Shown here: positions 1 to 8,169 of the stretch, one piece after another
Numbering within the stretch: the first letter of the stretch is position 1
Layout: the number at the start of each line of letters is the position of its first letter
Assembly: GCA_964400675.1 (NCBI GenBank)
Contig: CAYNVO010000001.1
Location: 288,115-352,114, forward strand
Direction of reading: 5' to 3'
DNA from: 9FT-COMBO-48-23 sp964400675
GTDB taxonomy: Bacteria > Chloroflexota > Dehalococcoidia > GIF9 > UBA5629
DNA: 64,000 bases
The notes under the pieces: model-generated
The model's database searches: none
Told to the model about the DNA's origin: nothing
The model's input: the letters and a program-made list of their open reading frames with translations, nothing else
Program-made: the position numbers and the translations under genes

Positions 1-333
1 AGGGCGAGCGATATAATCAAATTCCCTATTGAGATTGTTTCAGCCGAATTGAAAGTAGACACAAGAGACTTGATTACAGCATTTGGACAAGCTTGCTCAT
101 ATAAGCTCTTCAGTCATAAATCCTATTTGGTAATACCTAGAAACTCATCCGAGGCTGACATTTCAAGATTAGACGCTTTGTGCTTGATTTTCGGGATAGG
201 ACTGGTCCTATTTGACAGCAGTAATCAGAATGAGCCTCAATTCGACATCAAAGTTCGGCCACTCAAGCATGATCCTGATATGTTCTATGTGAATGAAAAT
301 ATGAAGTGGATAGAGGACGAACTATTTGAATAG
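1..333 (+). CDS. C-terminal part of a PD-(D/E)XK-nuclease-like protein (5' end outside window)
   Basis: The reading frame is open from the first base of the window, so the 5' end is missing. The visible 110 residues begin with a strand ending in AELKVD, followed by an alpha-helical stretch (AFGQACSYK) and a strand SYLVIP. The order ExK, helix with Gln, strand is the core of PD-(D/E)XK nuclease-like domains, as in HrgA-type restriction-related proteins. A second Rossmann-like strand GIGLVLFD follows. The N-terminal catalytic Asp would be upstream and cannot be checked. A TTG at 49 could also start a shorter ORF, but it lies inside the domain core. Function is not known; a DNA-cleavage or nucleic-acid role is inferred from the fold only. 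Confidence 0.55.
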   Translation, partial: RASDIIKFPIEIVSAELKVDTRDLITAFGQACSYKLFSHKSYLVIPRNSSEADISRLDALCLIFGIGLVLFDSSNQNEPQFDIKVRPLKHDPDMFYVNENMKWIEDELFE

Positions 334-410
334 GGCTATGAAACGATGGACTGCTGGGATATGAGCGTTGGCTGCCACAAAATTTTTCATCGTAATTAGG
401 CTTGGCAATA

Positions 411-1058
411 ATGACACTGAAAATCGTATTAATAGTTGTACTGTGCATACTGGCGTTTCCTATATTGTGGGTCAGCCTGGCTAAAGTGGTCAGGAAGATG
501 TTTCGTTTTCCGGCGCCGGCGTTTATCGGGCATTTGCTGGATAGCGGCTACAGGAGAAGAATACAGCCGCCGAGTCAGTTGATAGAGCGCAGTGGCATAA
601 AGAAAGGGATGCAGGTCCTGGACCTGGGCTGTGGCAGCGGGGCGTTTACACCTTTTATTGCCCGGACGGTCGGAGAAAAGGGCAAGGTCTATGCTCTGGA
701 TATACAGGCGGATATGCTGAAGCAGCTTGAGAATAAGCTGTCAAGGCCTGAAAACAGGGATATTAAGAATATAAAGCTCATCGAAGGCAATGCCTATGAG
801 CTGCCGTTTGAGGATGGCTCTCTGGACCTGGTGCATATGGTGACTGTACTCCAGGAGATACCTGATAGAAACAGGGCTTTGCAGGAGGTGAAGAGGGTAT
901 TGAAGCCGGGCGGGCTTTTTGCTGTTTCGGAACTGTTTCCAGACCCCGATTATCCCTGGAAATCTACGACTATAAAGTTAGGCGAGGGAGCCGGTTTTGT
1001 GGTGGATGAGGTTTCAGGGGATTTCTTTAACTACACGGTGCGGTTTAAAAGACTATAA
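411..1058 (+). CDS. Membrane-anchored class I SAM-dependent methyltransferase
   Basis: The 215-residue protein has one N-terminal hydrophobic segment (about residues 3-25) followed by a Methyltransf_11/UbiE-type domain. The SAM-binding motif I is VLDLGCGSGAF, and the post-I acidic residue lies in VYALDIQAD. The later motif LKPGGLFAVSE is also typical. The substrate is unknown. A possible promoter (TTGGCT at 368-373, TAATTA at 393-398, spacing 19) would put the transcript start near 405, which favours ATG 411 over the in-frame TTG at 402. The next gene follows after 5 bases and encodes an isoprenylcysteine-methyltransferase-like membrane enzyme, so the two are probably co-transcribed and may modify a lipid or lipidated product. 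Confidence 0.85.
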   Translation: MTLKIVLIVVLCILAFPILWVSLAKVVRKMFRFPAPAFIGHLLDSGYRRRIQPPSQLIERSGIKKGMQVLDLGCGSGAFTPFIARTVGEKGKVYALDIQADMLKQLENKLSRPENRDIKNIKLIEGNAYELPFEDGSLDLVHMVTVLQEIPDRNRALQEVKRVLKPGGLFAVSELFPDPDYPWKSTTIKLGEGAGFVVDEVSGDFFNYTVRFKRL

Positions 1059-1063
1059 AAGCA

Positions 1064-1594
1064 GTGCTTATAGTCAAGCTGTTTATTTTAGTTGTAGTGT
1101 CTGTGGGGATTTTCGTTCTTTCATGGCAATTCTTGCGCAATCCACGCTCACGTGGTTTTTACCGCTTCTTTGCCTTCGAGTCCATCCTGATCTTAATTCT
1201 GCTAAACCTGGAGCACTGGTTGAGTGACCCATTCTCTGTCCATCAAATTGTTTCATGGTTTCTGTTGCTTTGCTCATTTGTCCTGGCGGCACAAGGGTTT
1301 TATTTGCTTCATGTGATGGGCAAGCCGAAAAGCGGAATTGAGGACACGACCACTCTGGTGGTGGTTGGTGCATATAAGTACATCCGCCATCCTCTTTACA
1401 GTTCATTGCTGTTCCTTGTCTGGGGAGTGTTCTTTAAGGATGTGTCACTCCTCGGCGGTGTGCTGGCTTCGGTGGCTACCGCTTCTTTAATAATTACTGC
1501 CAAAATGGAGGAGGCCGAGAATATCCAGAAGTTCGGTGCTGAATATGCTGCCTATATGAAATCAACCAGGATGTTTATACCCTTCTTGTTTTGA
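1064..1594 (+). CDS. Isoprenylcysteine carboxyl methyltransferase (ICMT/PEMT)-family membrane protein
   Basis: This 176-residue integral membrane protein has about four hydrophobic segments. The C-terminal half carries the family signature GAYKYIRHPLYSS, the conserved RHP followed by an aromatic residue that binds SAM in ICMT and phospholipid methyltransferases, and later an acidic EEAENIQKFG.EY region. Members methylate lipid head groups, isoprenylated cysteine or small molecules at the membrane. In bacteria the substrate is usually unknown. It starts with GTG five bases after the preceding methyltransferase gene, so the two are likely one operon. It ends 35 bases before yggS, which has its own promoter. 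Confidence 0.85.
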   Translation: MLIVKLFILVVVSVGIFVLSWQFLRNPRSRGFYRFFAFESILILILLNLEHWLSDPFSVHQIVSWFLLLCSFVLAAQGFYLLHVMGKPKSGIEDTTTLVVVGAYKYIRHPLYSSLLFLVWGVFFKDVSLLGGVLASVATASLIITAKMEEAENIQKFGAEYAAYMKSTRMFIPFLF

Positions 1595-1621
1595 GCCATG
1601 TCAGTGCCAGTGTGTTAGAAT
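1591..1621 (+). promoter_or_regulatory. Probable sigma-70 promoter for yggS-proC (leaderless type)
   Basis: An extended -10 box TGTTAGAAT ends at 1621, with TTGAGC at 1591-1596 as a possible -35 (19-bp spacer). The GTG start of yggS lies 8 bases after the -10 box, so the transcript would have almost no leader. An AAAGGG run at 1622-1627 could also act as a ribosome binding site, so this case is less clear than those at 19935 and 36652. Confidence 0.45.
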
Positions 1622-1629
1622 AAAGGGCG

Positions 1630-2295
1630 GTGAATATAGCGGCGAACATTAGAGAAGTACAGGGGCGCATTGCCCGGGCTTGCGAGCTGAGCCACAGGTC
1701 GCCCGAAGAGATAACACTGGTGGCGGTGACGAAGGGCTTTGAAGCTTCAGAAATAAGGACGGCTTTTGACTGCGGGGTAAGAAATTTCGGTGAGAACCGT
1801 GTTCAGGAGGCAGAGGATAAGATAGGGCAACTCGCAGACTTGAAGCCGGATGTTACCTGGCATATGGTGGGACATCTTCAGAGCAATAAGGCTAAGACAG
1901 CCGTCGGGTTATTTGACATAATCCACAGCGTTGATTCGGTAAGGCTGGCTGAGGTTTTGAGTCGGCGGGTGGAGAAAGCCTTTCCTGTTCTGCTTCAGGT
2001 GAATGTTTCTGGAGAGGCAACCAAGGGAGGTTTCGCTGTAAATGAGGTTGAGTCAGCGGTCGAAGAGATGAGGCGCTTGCCTAATCTGAAGGTAATGGGG
2101 CTGATGACTATTGCTCCGTTAGTGGCGGATGTTGAGAAAGCTCGCCCGGTGTTTCGAAAGCTGCGGCAGCTTGGGGATTCTTTAAGATTGGAGCATCTGT
2201 CTATGGGTATGACCGATGATTTCGAGGTGGCGGTTGAGGAAGGGGCGACCATGCTCAGGATAGGTCGAGCTATTTTCGGCGAGAGGAGGCAATAA
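1630..2295 (+). CDS. yggS: YggS/PROSC-family pyridoxal phosphate homeostasis protein
   Basis: The 221-residue protein is a single TIM-barrel PLP-binding domain like alanine racemase N-terminal domains. The PLP lysine is K35 in VAVTKGFEASEI, followed by NFGENRVQEA, WHMVGHLQSNK and the C-terminal MGMTDDFEVAVEEGATMLRIG motif, all diagnostic of the YggS family. It buffers PLP in the cytosol and influences amino acid pools; it has no known catalytic activity. It starts at GTG 1630 and overlaps proC by one base (TAATG). The yggS-proC pairing is common across bacteria and supports both calls. Confidence 0.95.
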   Translation: MNIAANIREVQGRIARACELSHRSPEEITLVAVTKGFEASEIRTAFDCGVRNFGENRVQEAEDKIGQLADLKPDVTWHMVGHLQSNKAKTAVGLFDIIHSVDSVRLAEVLSRRVEKAFPVLLQVNVSGEATKGGFAVNEVESAVEEMRRLPNLKVMGLMTIAPLVADVEKARPVFRKLRQLGDSLRLEHLSMGMTDDFEVAVEEGATMLRIGRAIFGERRQ

Positions 2296-3092
2296 TGAAG
2301 ATAAGCTTTATCGGTGGTGGAACTATGGGTGAGGCGATAATTAAGAGTCTGCTGGCTAAAGGACTAGCTAAACCAGGCGATATTGCTGTCAGCGATGTCA
2401 GCAAAACGCGGCGAGATGTCTTGAAGAAGCACGGCGTAAAGGTTGTGACTGATAATAAGGAGGCAGTTAAGGGGGCTGAGGTGGTTGTGCTGGCAGTGAA
2501 GCCGCAGGAGCTGGGCAAAGTGATGGCTGAGCTTAAGGGGCTGTCGCCTCAGCAGTTGGTGCTGTCCATAGCGGCTGGGGCTACCGTGGAGAGCTTGCAG
2601 CAGGGGCTAAGCCACTCCCGCCTGGTTCGGGCTATGCCCAACATGGCGGCACAAATCGGTGAAGGCATGACGGTGTGGACGGCAACCGATGGGGTGAGTC
2701 AGAAGCAGAAGGAAATGGCGCAGTCCATACTGGCTGCCATGGGCAAGGAAATCTATGTCAGCAGTGAGAAATACATAGACATGGCGACTGCGGTAAGCGG
2801 CAGCGGTCCGGCTTATGTTTTTCTGGTTATCGAGGCGCTGGTCGATGCCGGTGTGCATATAGGTCTGCCACGTGACATGGCTGAAAAGCTGGTGGTGCAG
2901 ACGGTGCTGGGTTCGGCGCGAGCCGTAGAAGTTATGGGCAAGCACCCCGCTGAGCTGAAGAACATGGTGACATCGCCGGGGGGGACGACCACCGAGGGGT
3001 TGCTGCAGTTGGAAACAGGCAAATTGCGCTCGCTGCTTCTTCAGGCGGTCATCGCCGCCTACAACAAGGCTAAGACTCTAGGCGCTCGGTAA
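2295..3092 (+). CDS. proC: Pyrroline-5-carboxylate reductase
   Basis: The 265-residue enzyme reduces 1-pyrroline-5-carboxylate to proline with NAD(P)H, the last step of proline synthesis. The N-terminal Rossmann motif is FIGGGTMGEAII. The C-terminal dimerisation/active-site signature runs through AVSGSGPAYVF and ELKNMVTSPGGTTTEGL. Length is normal for ProC. ATG 2295 overlaps the yggS stop (TAATG) and is preceded by GAGAGGAGG. The downstream gene is on the opposite strand. Confidence 0.96.
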   Translation: MKISFIGGGTMGEAIIKSLLAKGLAKPGDIAVSDVSKTRRDVLKKHGVKVVTDNKEAVKGAEVVVLAVKPQELGKVMAELKGLSPQQLVLSIAAGATVESLQQGLSHSRLVRAMPNMAAQIGEGMTVWTATDGVSQKQKEMAQSILAAMGKEIYVSSEKYIDMATAVSGSGPAYVFLVIEALVDAGVHIGLPRDMAEKLVVQTVLGSARAVEVMGKHPAELKNMVTSPGGTTTEGLLQLETGKLRSLLLQAVIAAYNKAKTLGAR

Positions 3093-3145
3093 AAGTGACT
3101 CCGCGCCGCCCTATTGCACTTTGTTGCTGTACCCAGACAGCACTA

Positions 3146-4927
3146 TTATCTAGTTTTTCGCCCGGTTGTCTTGGAGCCCCCCGTTTTTTTGATAGCTTGC
3201 TGCTTTGATTTGACCTTCGTTTTGGCAGGAGACCGCGGCTTTGGTTTAGGTGAGGGAGCCTTCTTCTCCTTCTTGGTGGTGACCTGGCGTGCAGGCGCTG
3301 ACTTGAGACGGTATAAGAAATAGCACAATCCGCCGATGACCAGCAATATGAGCAGTATGAATATGATGGGCCACGTAAGGTCGGTCTTCCACAAGATTTC
3401 TTCGGTGCGGGGGCCGGCCATAGTGATGGTACCGTTGGTGTTCACCGGCTTGAGTACGCCACCCAGGCCACCTAGGATGCCCCCGATGGGGACTGTCGGC
3501 AGCGCCAGGTTGTATTCGGCGTTGCTGCCAGCGGGATGATAGGATTTATCGTCGACAGGCGGGTAATCCGATTTCAGGTGCAGCAGGTAATAGGTGTCGT
3601 AAAATGCGGTGACGTCCCCTGCCTTGTTGACGGTAAACCACACGTCCCTGTTATGGGATGTGCTGCCATCGGGCAGTCTGAACTCCTTGAAAACGTATTT
3701 TATTTCCTCCTGGGGCTGGATTGGGCTTGATGCCGTGGTGCTGAAGGTGCTACCTATGGTGTGGAAGCCTGTGCCCGCAGGCTCGTAGACGCCGGTGGGG
3801 TCACTGCCGGTCTTGATAAATGCCTGCTGCTCATAATCGAAGTAGGCTTCTGTGACGGTCCCTCCCACCACTATTTGGTTTGCGCCCTTGACTTCGAATC
3901 TGGTGTTGGGGTCAGTGCCGGGTATCACGGTTTGGTCGACGGTAACTAGATGGAGTTCGTCCGACTTTGTAGAAAAGGTTTGAGATTGGTTTGCTCCAAG
4001 TGTTGCCTTTTGTATGCCGTCAATTAACACCTTTGTCTGACCCTGGTTAAGGTTGGGGCCCATTCTGACGGTAAAAGAATCAGTGTGTGTGCCCGGGGCA
4101 AGGTAGGAAATGTAGTTAACCCAGCAATCGACGATAAGTATGAAGGGGCGGTTGACGGTGGGTGGGCAGCAGTTGGTGCCAGGGCAGATACCTGTATCGG
4201 TAACAGTAGCCGTTACGTTCCACATGCCGCAGGTGCCCGGGGTGGGTGTGCCGGAGACGGCGCCGGTGGTATTGTTCACGGTCAGTCCCGTCGGCAACCC
4301 GGTCGCAGTCCAGTTAACTGGTCCCACATTACCGGCGGCGGTCAACGTCATGGCGAACGGCATGCCCTCCCATGCCACCGGGTAAAACACCGGGTTGATG
4401 GTCAGGCTACAATTTGGTGGGGTACCAGGTGGTGTCGGGGCAGGTACTATATTGAGGGTGATAGCTGCAATGGTCGGCGAGGGGTAGGTTATGCAAAATG
4501 GAAAGGGGCACCAAGCACAGCCTGGGCAACCAACGCAAAGCTCCGTGCAATAAACGCCAAAGGTATACGTGGGTCCAGGTGCCAGAGACGCATCCTTGGG
4601 AGGGCAACCTGAAAGTACCCCGGTATTCGGATCTAGATTTACCCATGGCGGCACCCCTGTCCCCGTATCTAACAGCCAAAAGAAAACGTTTCGCGCCGGG
4701 TTCGAGCACGTACAGCAGGTATTGGTAAATGTGGGACCAACAAAGGGCAAGCATTCGGGCAGTGGTGGAGAATTCCATACGGCAGGATTAATGTCAAATT
4801 GAGCCTGTACCGGCTTGGTGTTCAGCGCCATGCCTCCCGTAGCCAGTGTCAAGGCGATTAAAATGCATAGGCATAACCTGAAAAAGCCCACTGCCCGCCG
4901 GCTCTTGGTAAAATTCGATGTTCTCAT
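3146..4927 (-). CDS. Cell-surface protein with putative Ig (He_PIG) domains and C-terminal membrane anchor
   Basis: The 593-residue protein begins with a basic segment and a hydrophobic signal sequence (about residues 15-40, cleavage possible after VQAQ). Two putative-Ig (He_PIG-like) modules follow: one ends WVNLDPNTGVLSGCPP, the other carries GLPTGLTVNNTTGAVSGTP. Both contain the family pattern GL..d..tG.lsGtP. The first half is rich in Cys and Pro. A beta-rich middle region is unrecognised. Near the C terminus a 20-residue hydrophobic helix (PIIFILLILLVIGGLCYFL) precedes a Lys-rich tail, giving a type I topology with an external body. AAGGAGGT precedes ATG 4927. It sits downstream of a second secreted protein in the same orientation, so the two may act together at the surface. 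Confidence 0.75.
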   Translation of the reverse strand: MRTSNFTKSRRAVGFFRLCLCILIALTLATGGMALNTKPVQAQFDINPAVWNSPPLPECLPFVGPTFTNTCCTCSNPARNVFFWLLDTGTGVPPWVNLDPNTGVLSGCPPKDASLAPGPTYTFGVYCTELCVGCPGCAWCPFPFCITYPSPTIAAITLNIVPAPTPPGTPPNCSLTINPVFYPVAWEGMPFAMTLTAAGNVGPVNWTATGLPTGLTVNNTTGAVSGTPTPGTCGMWNVTATVTDTGICPGTNCCPPTVNRPFILIVDCWVNYISYLAPGTHTDSFTVRMGPNLNQGQTKVLIDGIQKATLGANQSQTFSTKSDELHLVTVDQTVIPGTDPNTRFEVKGANQIVVGGTVTEAYFDYEQQAFIKTGSDPTGVYEPAGTGFHTIGSTFSTTASSPIQPQEEIKYVFKEFRLPDGSTSHNRDVWFTVNKAGDVTAFYDTYYLLHLKSDYPPVDDKSYHPAGSNAEYNLALPTVPIGGILGGLGGVLKPVNTNGTITMAGPRTEEILWKTDLTWPIIFILLILLVIGGLCYFLYRLKSAPARQVTTKKEKKAPSPKPKPRSPAKTKVKSKQQAIKKTGGSKTTGRKTR

Positions 4928-5020
4928 TTCACTACCTCCTTATCTACTGAAACCGAATGAACTCTCTTTTTCACTTTATTGTGCTAAATATGAACCGTCA
5001 AGGAGTATAAGGGAGAGGTG

Positions 5021-6115
5021 CTAATAGCGTTGCCCATCGTAATAATCAGGGTAAGGTGCAGGTGGAGGAGTTTGCTGGCATTCTCGCAACGCCTCGGCCT
5101 GGGTGTTGTGACAGCAACCTCCCATCTGGAGGCACTGAGTCTGGGAGACCTGGCCGACCTGGCCGTTCACGCAGCACCAGCACGATGTCATCTGCTGGCA
5201 GACTTGCTGCGCCTGGTACTGGTTGTCGTAACAGTTGCCCACGAGGCGACACTCATTTATGGTGACATAGCCGACCGCGCCGTCCCGGCGGCAGCACCAG
5301 CACATCGGCTGGCAGGCTTGCTGCGCAAGGGACTGGTCGGCGTACCACTCGCCGCCCACCTGGGTACACTGAGATTTGGTGGCCTGGTTGACCTGGCCGC
5401 CATGGCCGCCCACGCAGCACCAGCCTTCCGGCTCGCTGTAGCAATACCATTTTTGCGTCATGTCAGGGGAGTAGTAACAGAGCTCATCGGAGCATCTCTG
5501 GGTGAACCCCTCGCTTTTTGCCTCAGCCGGTGTCAGACAGTAGGGGCAGCTGGTGGGACATTCGAAAAACTCAGGTTCGTTGTGAGTAGTAGGCGATTGT
5601 GGTTGGGTTGAAGTAGGCGAGGAATACTGGTCTCCCCAGTCAGGCGTCTCAGGTCGGTTTGACATAGACACCGGTGGGATGAGGGAAGCAGGCTGCGGCG
5701 GAAGCTCAGTGGCAAAAGATAGCGTTAGCCTTTTCTCCACTTCGCCGAAATCGTTTCTTGCGTACAGGACGGCCTCGAAGGTATTGCTGTTGTCGCCCGC
5801 CCGTATGGCGTAGGTCGGGTTCCCCGGGACAGTCCCCTTAAGGGTGTGGGCGTCAGGGTTATTGACCTCTTTGAGGATATTGCCCGCCTCAACCAGCCGT
5901 ATGTACGTGGCGCCACTCACCACGAATTCATACATGGCGAAACTGCCGTCATCCAGCACCAATTTGTCAGCCTCGAACTTTTTGATGTTCGGCGCCTTTC
6001 CGTTCGCGGAGTACCCGGTTGCCCCAACGGTAATCAGGCAAACCAGTACCAGGCACAGGCACAACATGAGAGAGCTATTCAGCCGCTGGCTCTTTCCGTA
6101 ACTCGTTGTCTTCAT
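5021..6115 (-). CDS. Secreted cysteine-rich repeat protein, family unknown
   Basis: The 364-residue protein has a hydrophobic signal sequence (about residues 15-35), an N-terminal beta-rich Ig-like region to about residue 130, a Pro/Ser/Thr/Gln linker, and a Cys-rich C-terminal third. That third contains three imperfect repeats of about 38 residues. Each opens with [GC]WCC, then G.V, a Cys, a Gly-containing turn, and an Ala-rich helix ending in a Cys (SLAQQACQ, QAQQVCQQ, EALRECQQ). A further Cys cluster (CPTSCPYC) precedes them. It is preceded by GGAGGTGA at a good distance from ATG 6115. The repeats may be disulfide-bonded modules outside the cell. I do not recognise the family. Confidence 0.75.
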   Translation of the reverse strand: MKTTSYGKSQRLNSSLMLCLCLVLVCLITVGATGYSANGKAPNIKKFEADKLVLDDGSFAMYEFVVSGATYIRLVEAGNILKEVNNPDAHTLKGTVPGNPTYAIRAGDNSNTFEAVLYARNDFGEVEKRLTLSFATELPPQPASLIPPVSMSNRPETPDWGDQYSSPTSTQPQSPTTHNEPEFFECPTSCPYCLTPAEAKSEGFTQRCSDELCYYSPDMTQKWYCYSEPEGWCCVGGHGGQVNQATKSQCTQVGGEWYADQSLAQQACQPMCWCCRRDGAVGYVTINECRLVGNCYDNQYQAQQVCQQMTSCWCCVNGQVGQVSQTQCLQMGGCCHNTQAEALRECQQTPPPAPYPDYYDGQRY

Positions 6116-6222
6116 TGTCCTTCACCTCCCGGGCTTATTTGCTGTCTGGACTGCTGCTCTGCACACATCAGAATAGCCAGTGCTAGTTTGCTCTTTTTCA
6201 TTGTGCTTGTCAATAGGTAGAG

Positions 6223-6253
6223 TTGTCTGATAAATTGAGTCATGTGGTATTAT
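6223..6253 (+). promoter_or_regulatory. Possible promoter for the methyltransferase gene at 6273
   Basis: TTGTCT (6223-6228) and TATTAT (6248-6253) are separated by 19 bp. The same TTGTCT hexamer occurs in the nuo promoter. A GGAGG ribosome binding site at 6263-6267 lies downstream. Confidence 0.35.
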
Positions 6254-6272
6254 ACTTTTGCCGGAGGCTATA

Positions 6273-7346
6273 ATGAGTGGATTCTTGAGTAAAAGAGAGA
6301 CCGAAGGCAAAGTTGACAACGAGTTCGGCAAACCGACCTCGTCATTGCGGGCGAAGTGTGGCAATATTGAGGTTCCACCAACCCATCGAGATTCCTCGGT
6401 CGTTTCACTCCCTCAGAATGACAGGGAAGAGAGACCGAGATTGCCACGTCCCGACGCAATCGGGACTCGCAATGACGTGAAGAGACGGAGAGATTGCCAC
6501 GTCGTCCTTCCCATTCGGGAAGGGCTTCCTGGCAATGACGGCAAAAACTCCGAATTCGATCTTGACTGGGATGACGGGCAGCTATTCCCTGAGATTCTTT
6601 ATCCGGATGCGGATTTTATGCTGCGGAGAATGAACGAAGCCACGCTGGAGAGCGTGAACCCGATGGTGGGGGAGAGGATACTGGATATCGGATGCGGCAG
6701 GGGCATCGAAGGCGTGGAGATGGCTAAAAAGGGAGCCGTGGTTATCGGGCTTGAGCCTTCACACGTAATGATTAAGCATGCCAGTAGCTACATTTTTGAG
6801 AATGGAGCCAATGTGAGCCTGGTGCGGGGATTGGGTGAATATGTGCCGTTAAGAGCTAAGTCTATGGATAAAGTTGTTTGCAAGGGGGCGCTGGACCATT
6901 TTCCTGACCCGGCGAAGGTCATGGAACAGATTGCACTAGTGCTTAAGCCTGGAGGCAAGGCGATAATAGCCATAGCTAATTTTGAGAGCCTCGGCTTCAA
7001 ACTGGGGAGGATGGTGTGGTGGCTAAGGAAAAAACTTGGCTTTAAGGCTCCGGCGGGGAGGATGCTGTGGGAGGTGCCGGAAGACCATACATATAAGTTT
7101 GATTATTCATCACTCAGGCGTCTGGTGAGCAACCATCTCGATGTAGAAAAGGCTACCGGGGTGTCGTTGCTTTTTGGTCTTCCGTGGTGGGGTGTGTTGC
7201 TGGCTAAATTGCCCGGAAATATCTCGCTCGCCATATTGAGGTCGCTGGATAAAATAGCTCGTTGCTTCCCTTCGCTCAGCGATGTTGTGGTGTTGAGATG
7301 CAGGTCTAAGAGTTCAGGGAATCGTGGGCCTTGCGGGCGTAGATGA
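6273..7346 (+). CDS. Class I SAM-dependent methyltransferase with an in-frame repeat insertion
   Basis: The conserved core is a Methyltransf_11-type domain with motif I ILDIGCGRGIEG and later LKPGGKAIIAIANFESLG. The start ATG 6273 is set by GGAGG at 6263-6267. Residues about 19-90 come from dispersed repeat DNA, bounded by a 7-bp direct repeat (CGGCAAA at 6326-6332 and 6539-6545) exactly 213 bp apart. Removing one copy rejoins EFGK to NSEFDLDWDDG without a frameshift, so the ancestral protein probably had about 286 residues. The 3' end overlaps the convergent methyltransferase gene by 41 bp. The substrate is unknown; the neighbouring methyltransferase suggests a small-molecule or lipid pathway. 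Confidence 0.8.
   Translation: MSGFLSKRETEGKVDNEFGKPTSSLRAKCGNIEVPPTHRDSSVVSLPQNDREERPRLPRPDAIGTRNDVKRRRDCHVVLPIREGLPGNDGKNSEFDLDWDDGQLFPEILYPDADFMLRRMNEATLESVNPMVGERILDIGCGRGIEGVEMAKKGAVVIGLEPSHVMIKHASSYIFENGANVSLVRGLGEYVPLRAKSMDKVVCKGALDHFPDPAKVMEQIALVLKPGGKAIIAIANFESLGFKLGRMVWWLRKKLGFKAPAGRMLWEVPEDHTYKFDYSSLRRLVSNHLDVEKATGVSLLFGLPWWGVLLAKLPGNISLAILRSLDKIARCFPSLSDVVVLRCRSKSSGNRGPCGRR
6326..6545. repeat. Dispersed repeat element inserted in frame in a coding region, flanked by a 7-bp direct repeat
   Basis: The segment opens with TCATTGCGGGCGAAG and contains TCCCTCAGAATGACAGGG, GATTGCCACG (twice) and GCAATGACG (twice), the same vocabulary as the intergenic repeats at 36691-36800 and 41631-41744. 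It is bounded by CGGCAAA on both sides (6326-6332, 6539-6545), which looks like a target-site duplication. The inserted length is 213 bp, 71 codons, with no stop codon in the gene frame. Confidence 0.8.
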
Positions 7347-8031
7347 CCAGGCTTTTAGAGAAGAATTTGTTGAGGAAATCGTCAATCACGCGGACGGGTT
7401 TGCTGTTCTTGTATATGTCCCAGACCAGGAATCTGTGGTAGAGCGAAGGTATCAATGCCTTCTCATTTTCTACGCCGAAGAGGCTGCGGGATATCCAGTA
7501 GAAAGAATGCAGGGCGTGTTTGTGGCGAACCGCAAAAATATTCAGGTTGTTCCGCTTTAGCCTGGATATGATTTCGCTGGCTTTGTATATTCTGATGTGG
7601 CCTCCTGGCTTGCCATGGTAGCCTCTGGATAGTTTCCAGCATATAGTTTCGGGGAGGTATGAGGGGACGCTGATGGCAAGCGTGCCATCAGCTTTTAGAA
7701 CTCTAACCAGCTCCTTAATACCTTGAATGTCGTCAGGGACGTGTTCCAGAACTTCAGAGCAGATAACCTTATCGAAAGAGGCATCTTTGAAAGGTAGGCT
7801 GGTTATGTCACCTCTGGAAAGAAGCCATTTCCCTCTGGTTTCGCCCTGCTGTTCCATGGCGAAAAGGGCATAATGTGCCTTTTTCAGATTTGTATCATCC
7901 AGGTCCAGGGCACAAACCAGGCAATCGCTTCGTTTACATGCTTCCCAGCTATGTCTGCCTTCGCCGCAACCGACATCCAGTACCCGCTCACCGTCCTTAA
8001 TTCCTATGAGGTCATAGTCAATGGTAAGCAT
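7306..8031 (-). CDS. Class I SAM-dependent methyltransferase
   Basis: The 241-residue protein has SAM motif I VLDVGCGEGRHSWEA, an acidic post-I loop (CALDLDD), motif II DKVICSEVLEHVP and the LKADGTLAISVPSYLPE strand, as in Methyltransf_11/UbiG-type enzymes. The C-terminal region (from about residue 170) lacks recognised motifs and is rich in aromatic and basic residues. The gene converges on the methyltransferase gene at 6273, overlapping its 3' end by 41 bp. Start at ATG 8031; no strong ribosome binding site is visible. The substrate is unknown. Confidence 0.85.
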   Translation of the reverse strand: MLTIDYDLIGIKDGERVLDVGCGEGRHSWEACKRSDCLVCALDLDDTNLKKAHYALFAMEQQGETRGKWLLSRGDITSLPFKDASFDKVICSEVLEHVPDDIQGIKELVRVLKADGTLAISVPSYLPETICWKLSRGYHGKPGGHIRIYKASEIISRLKRNNLNIFAVRHKHALHSFYWISRSLFGVENEKALIPSLYHRFLVWDIYKNSKPVRVIDDFLNKFFSKSLVIYARKAHDSLNS

Positions 8032-8169
8032 TCATAATACCCTTGGTAGATTTCTTTAAGTTTCGATGGTGGCTTGGTTAGAGGGTAAATTTCTCCAAAG
8101 AACAACCACAGACGGCAAGAGATTGATTGCTGTCTTAGTGAGTTAAGCTAAACTGTATTTTGGGTTTTA

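Noticed and set aside
4085..4612. 175-residue plus-strand ORF opposite the Ig-like surface protein
   Set aside because: Gly/Trp/Arg-rich shadow of the minus-strand frame, with no domain or start signal.
5018..5611. 197-residue plus-strand ORF opposite the Cys-rich protein
   Set aside because: It is a shadow of the minus-strand gene, which has a signal peptide, ribosome binding site and repeated Cys motifs.
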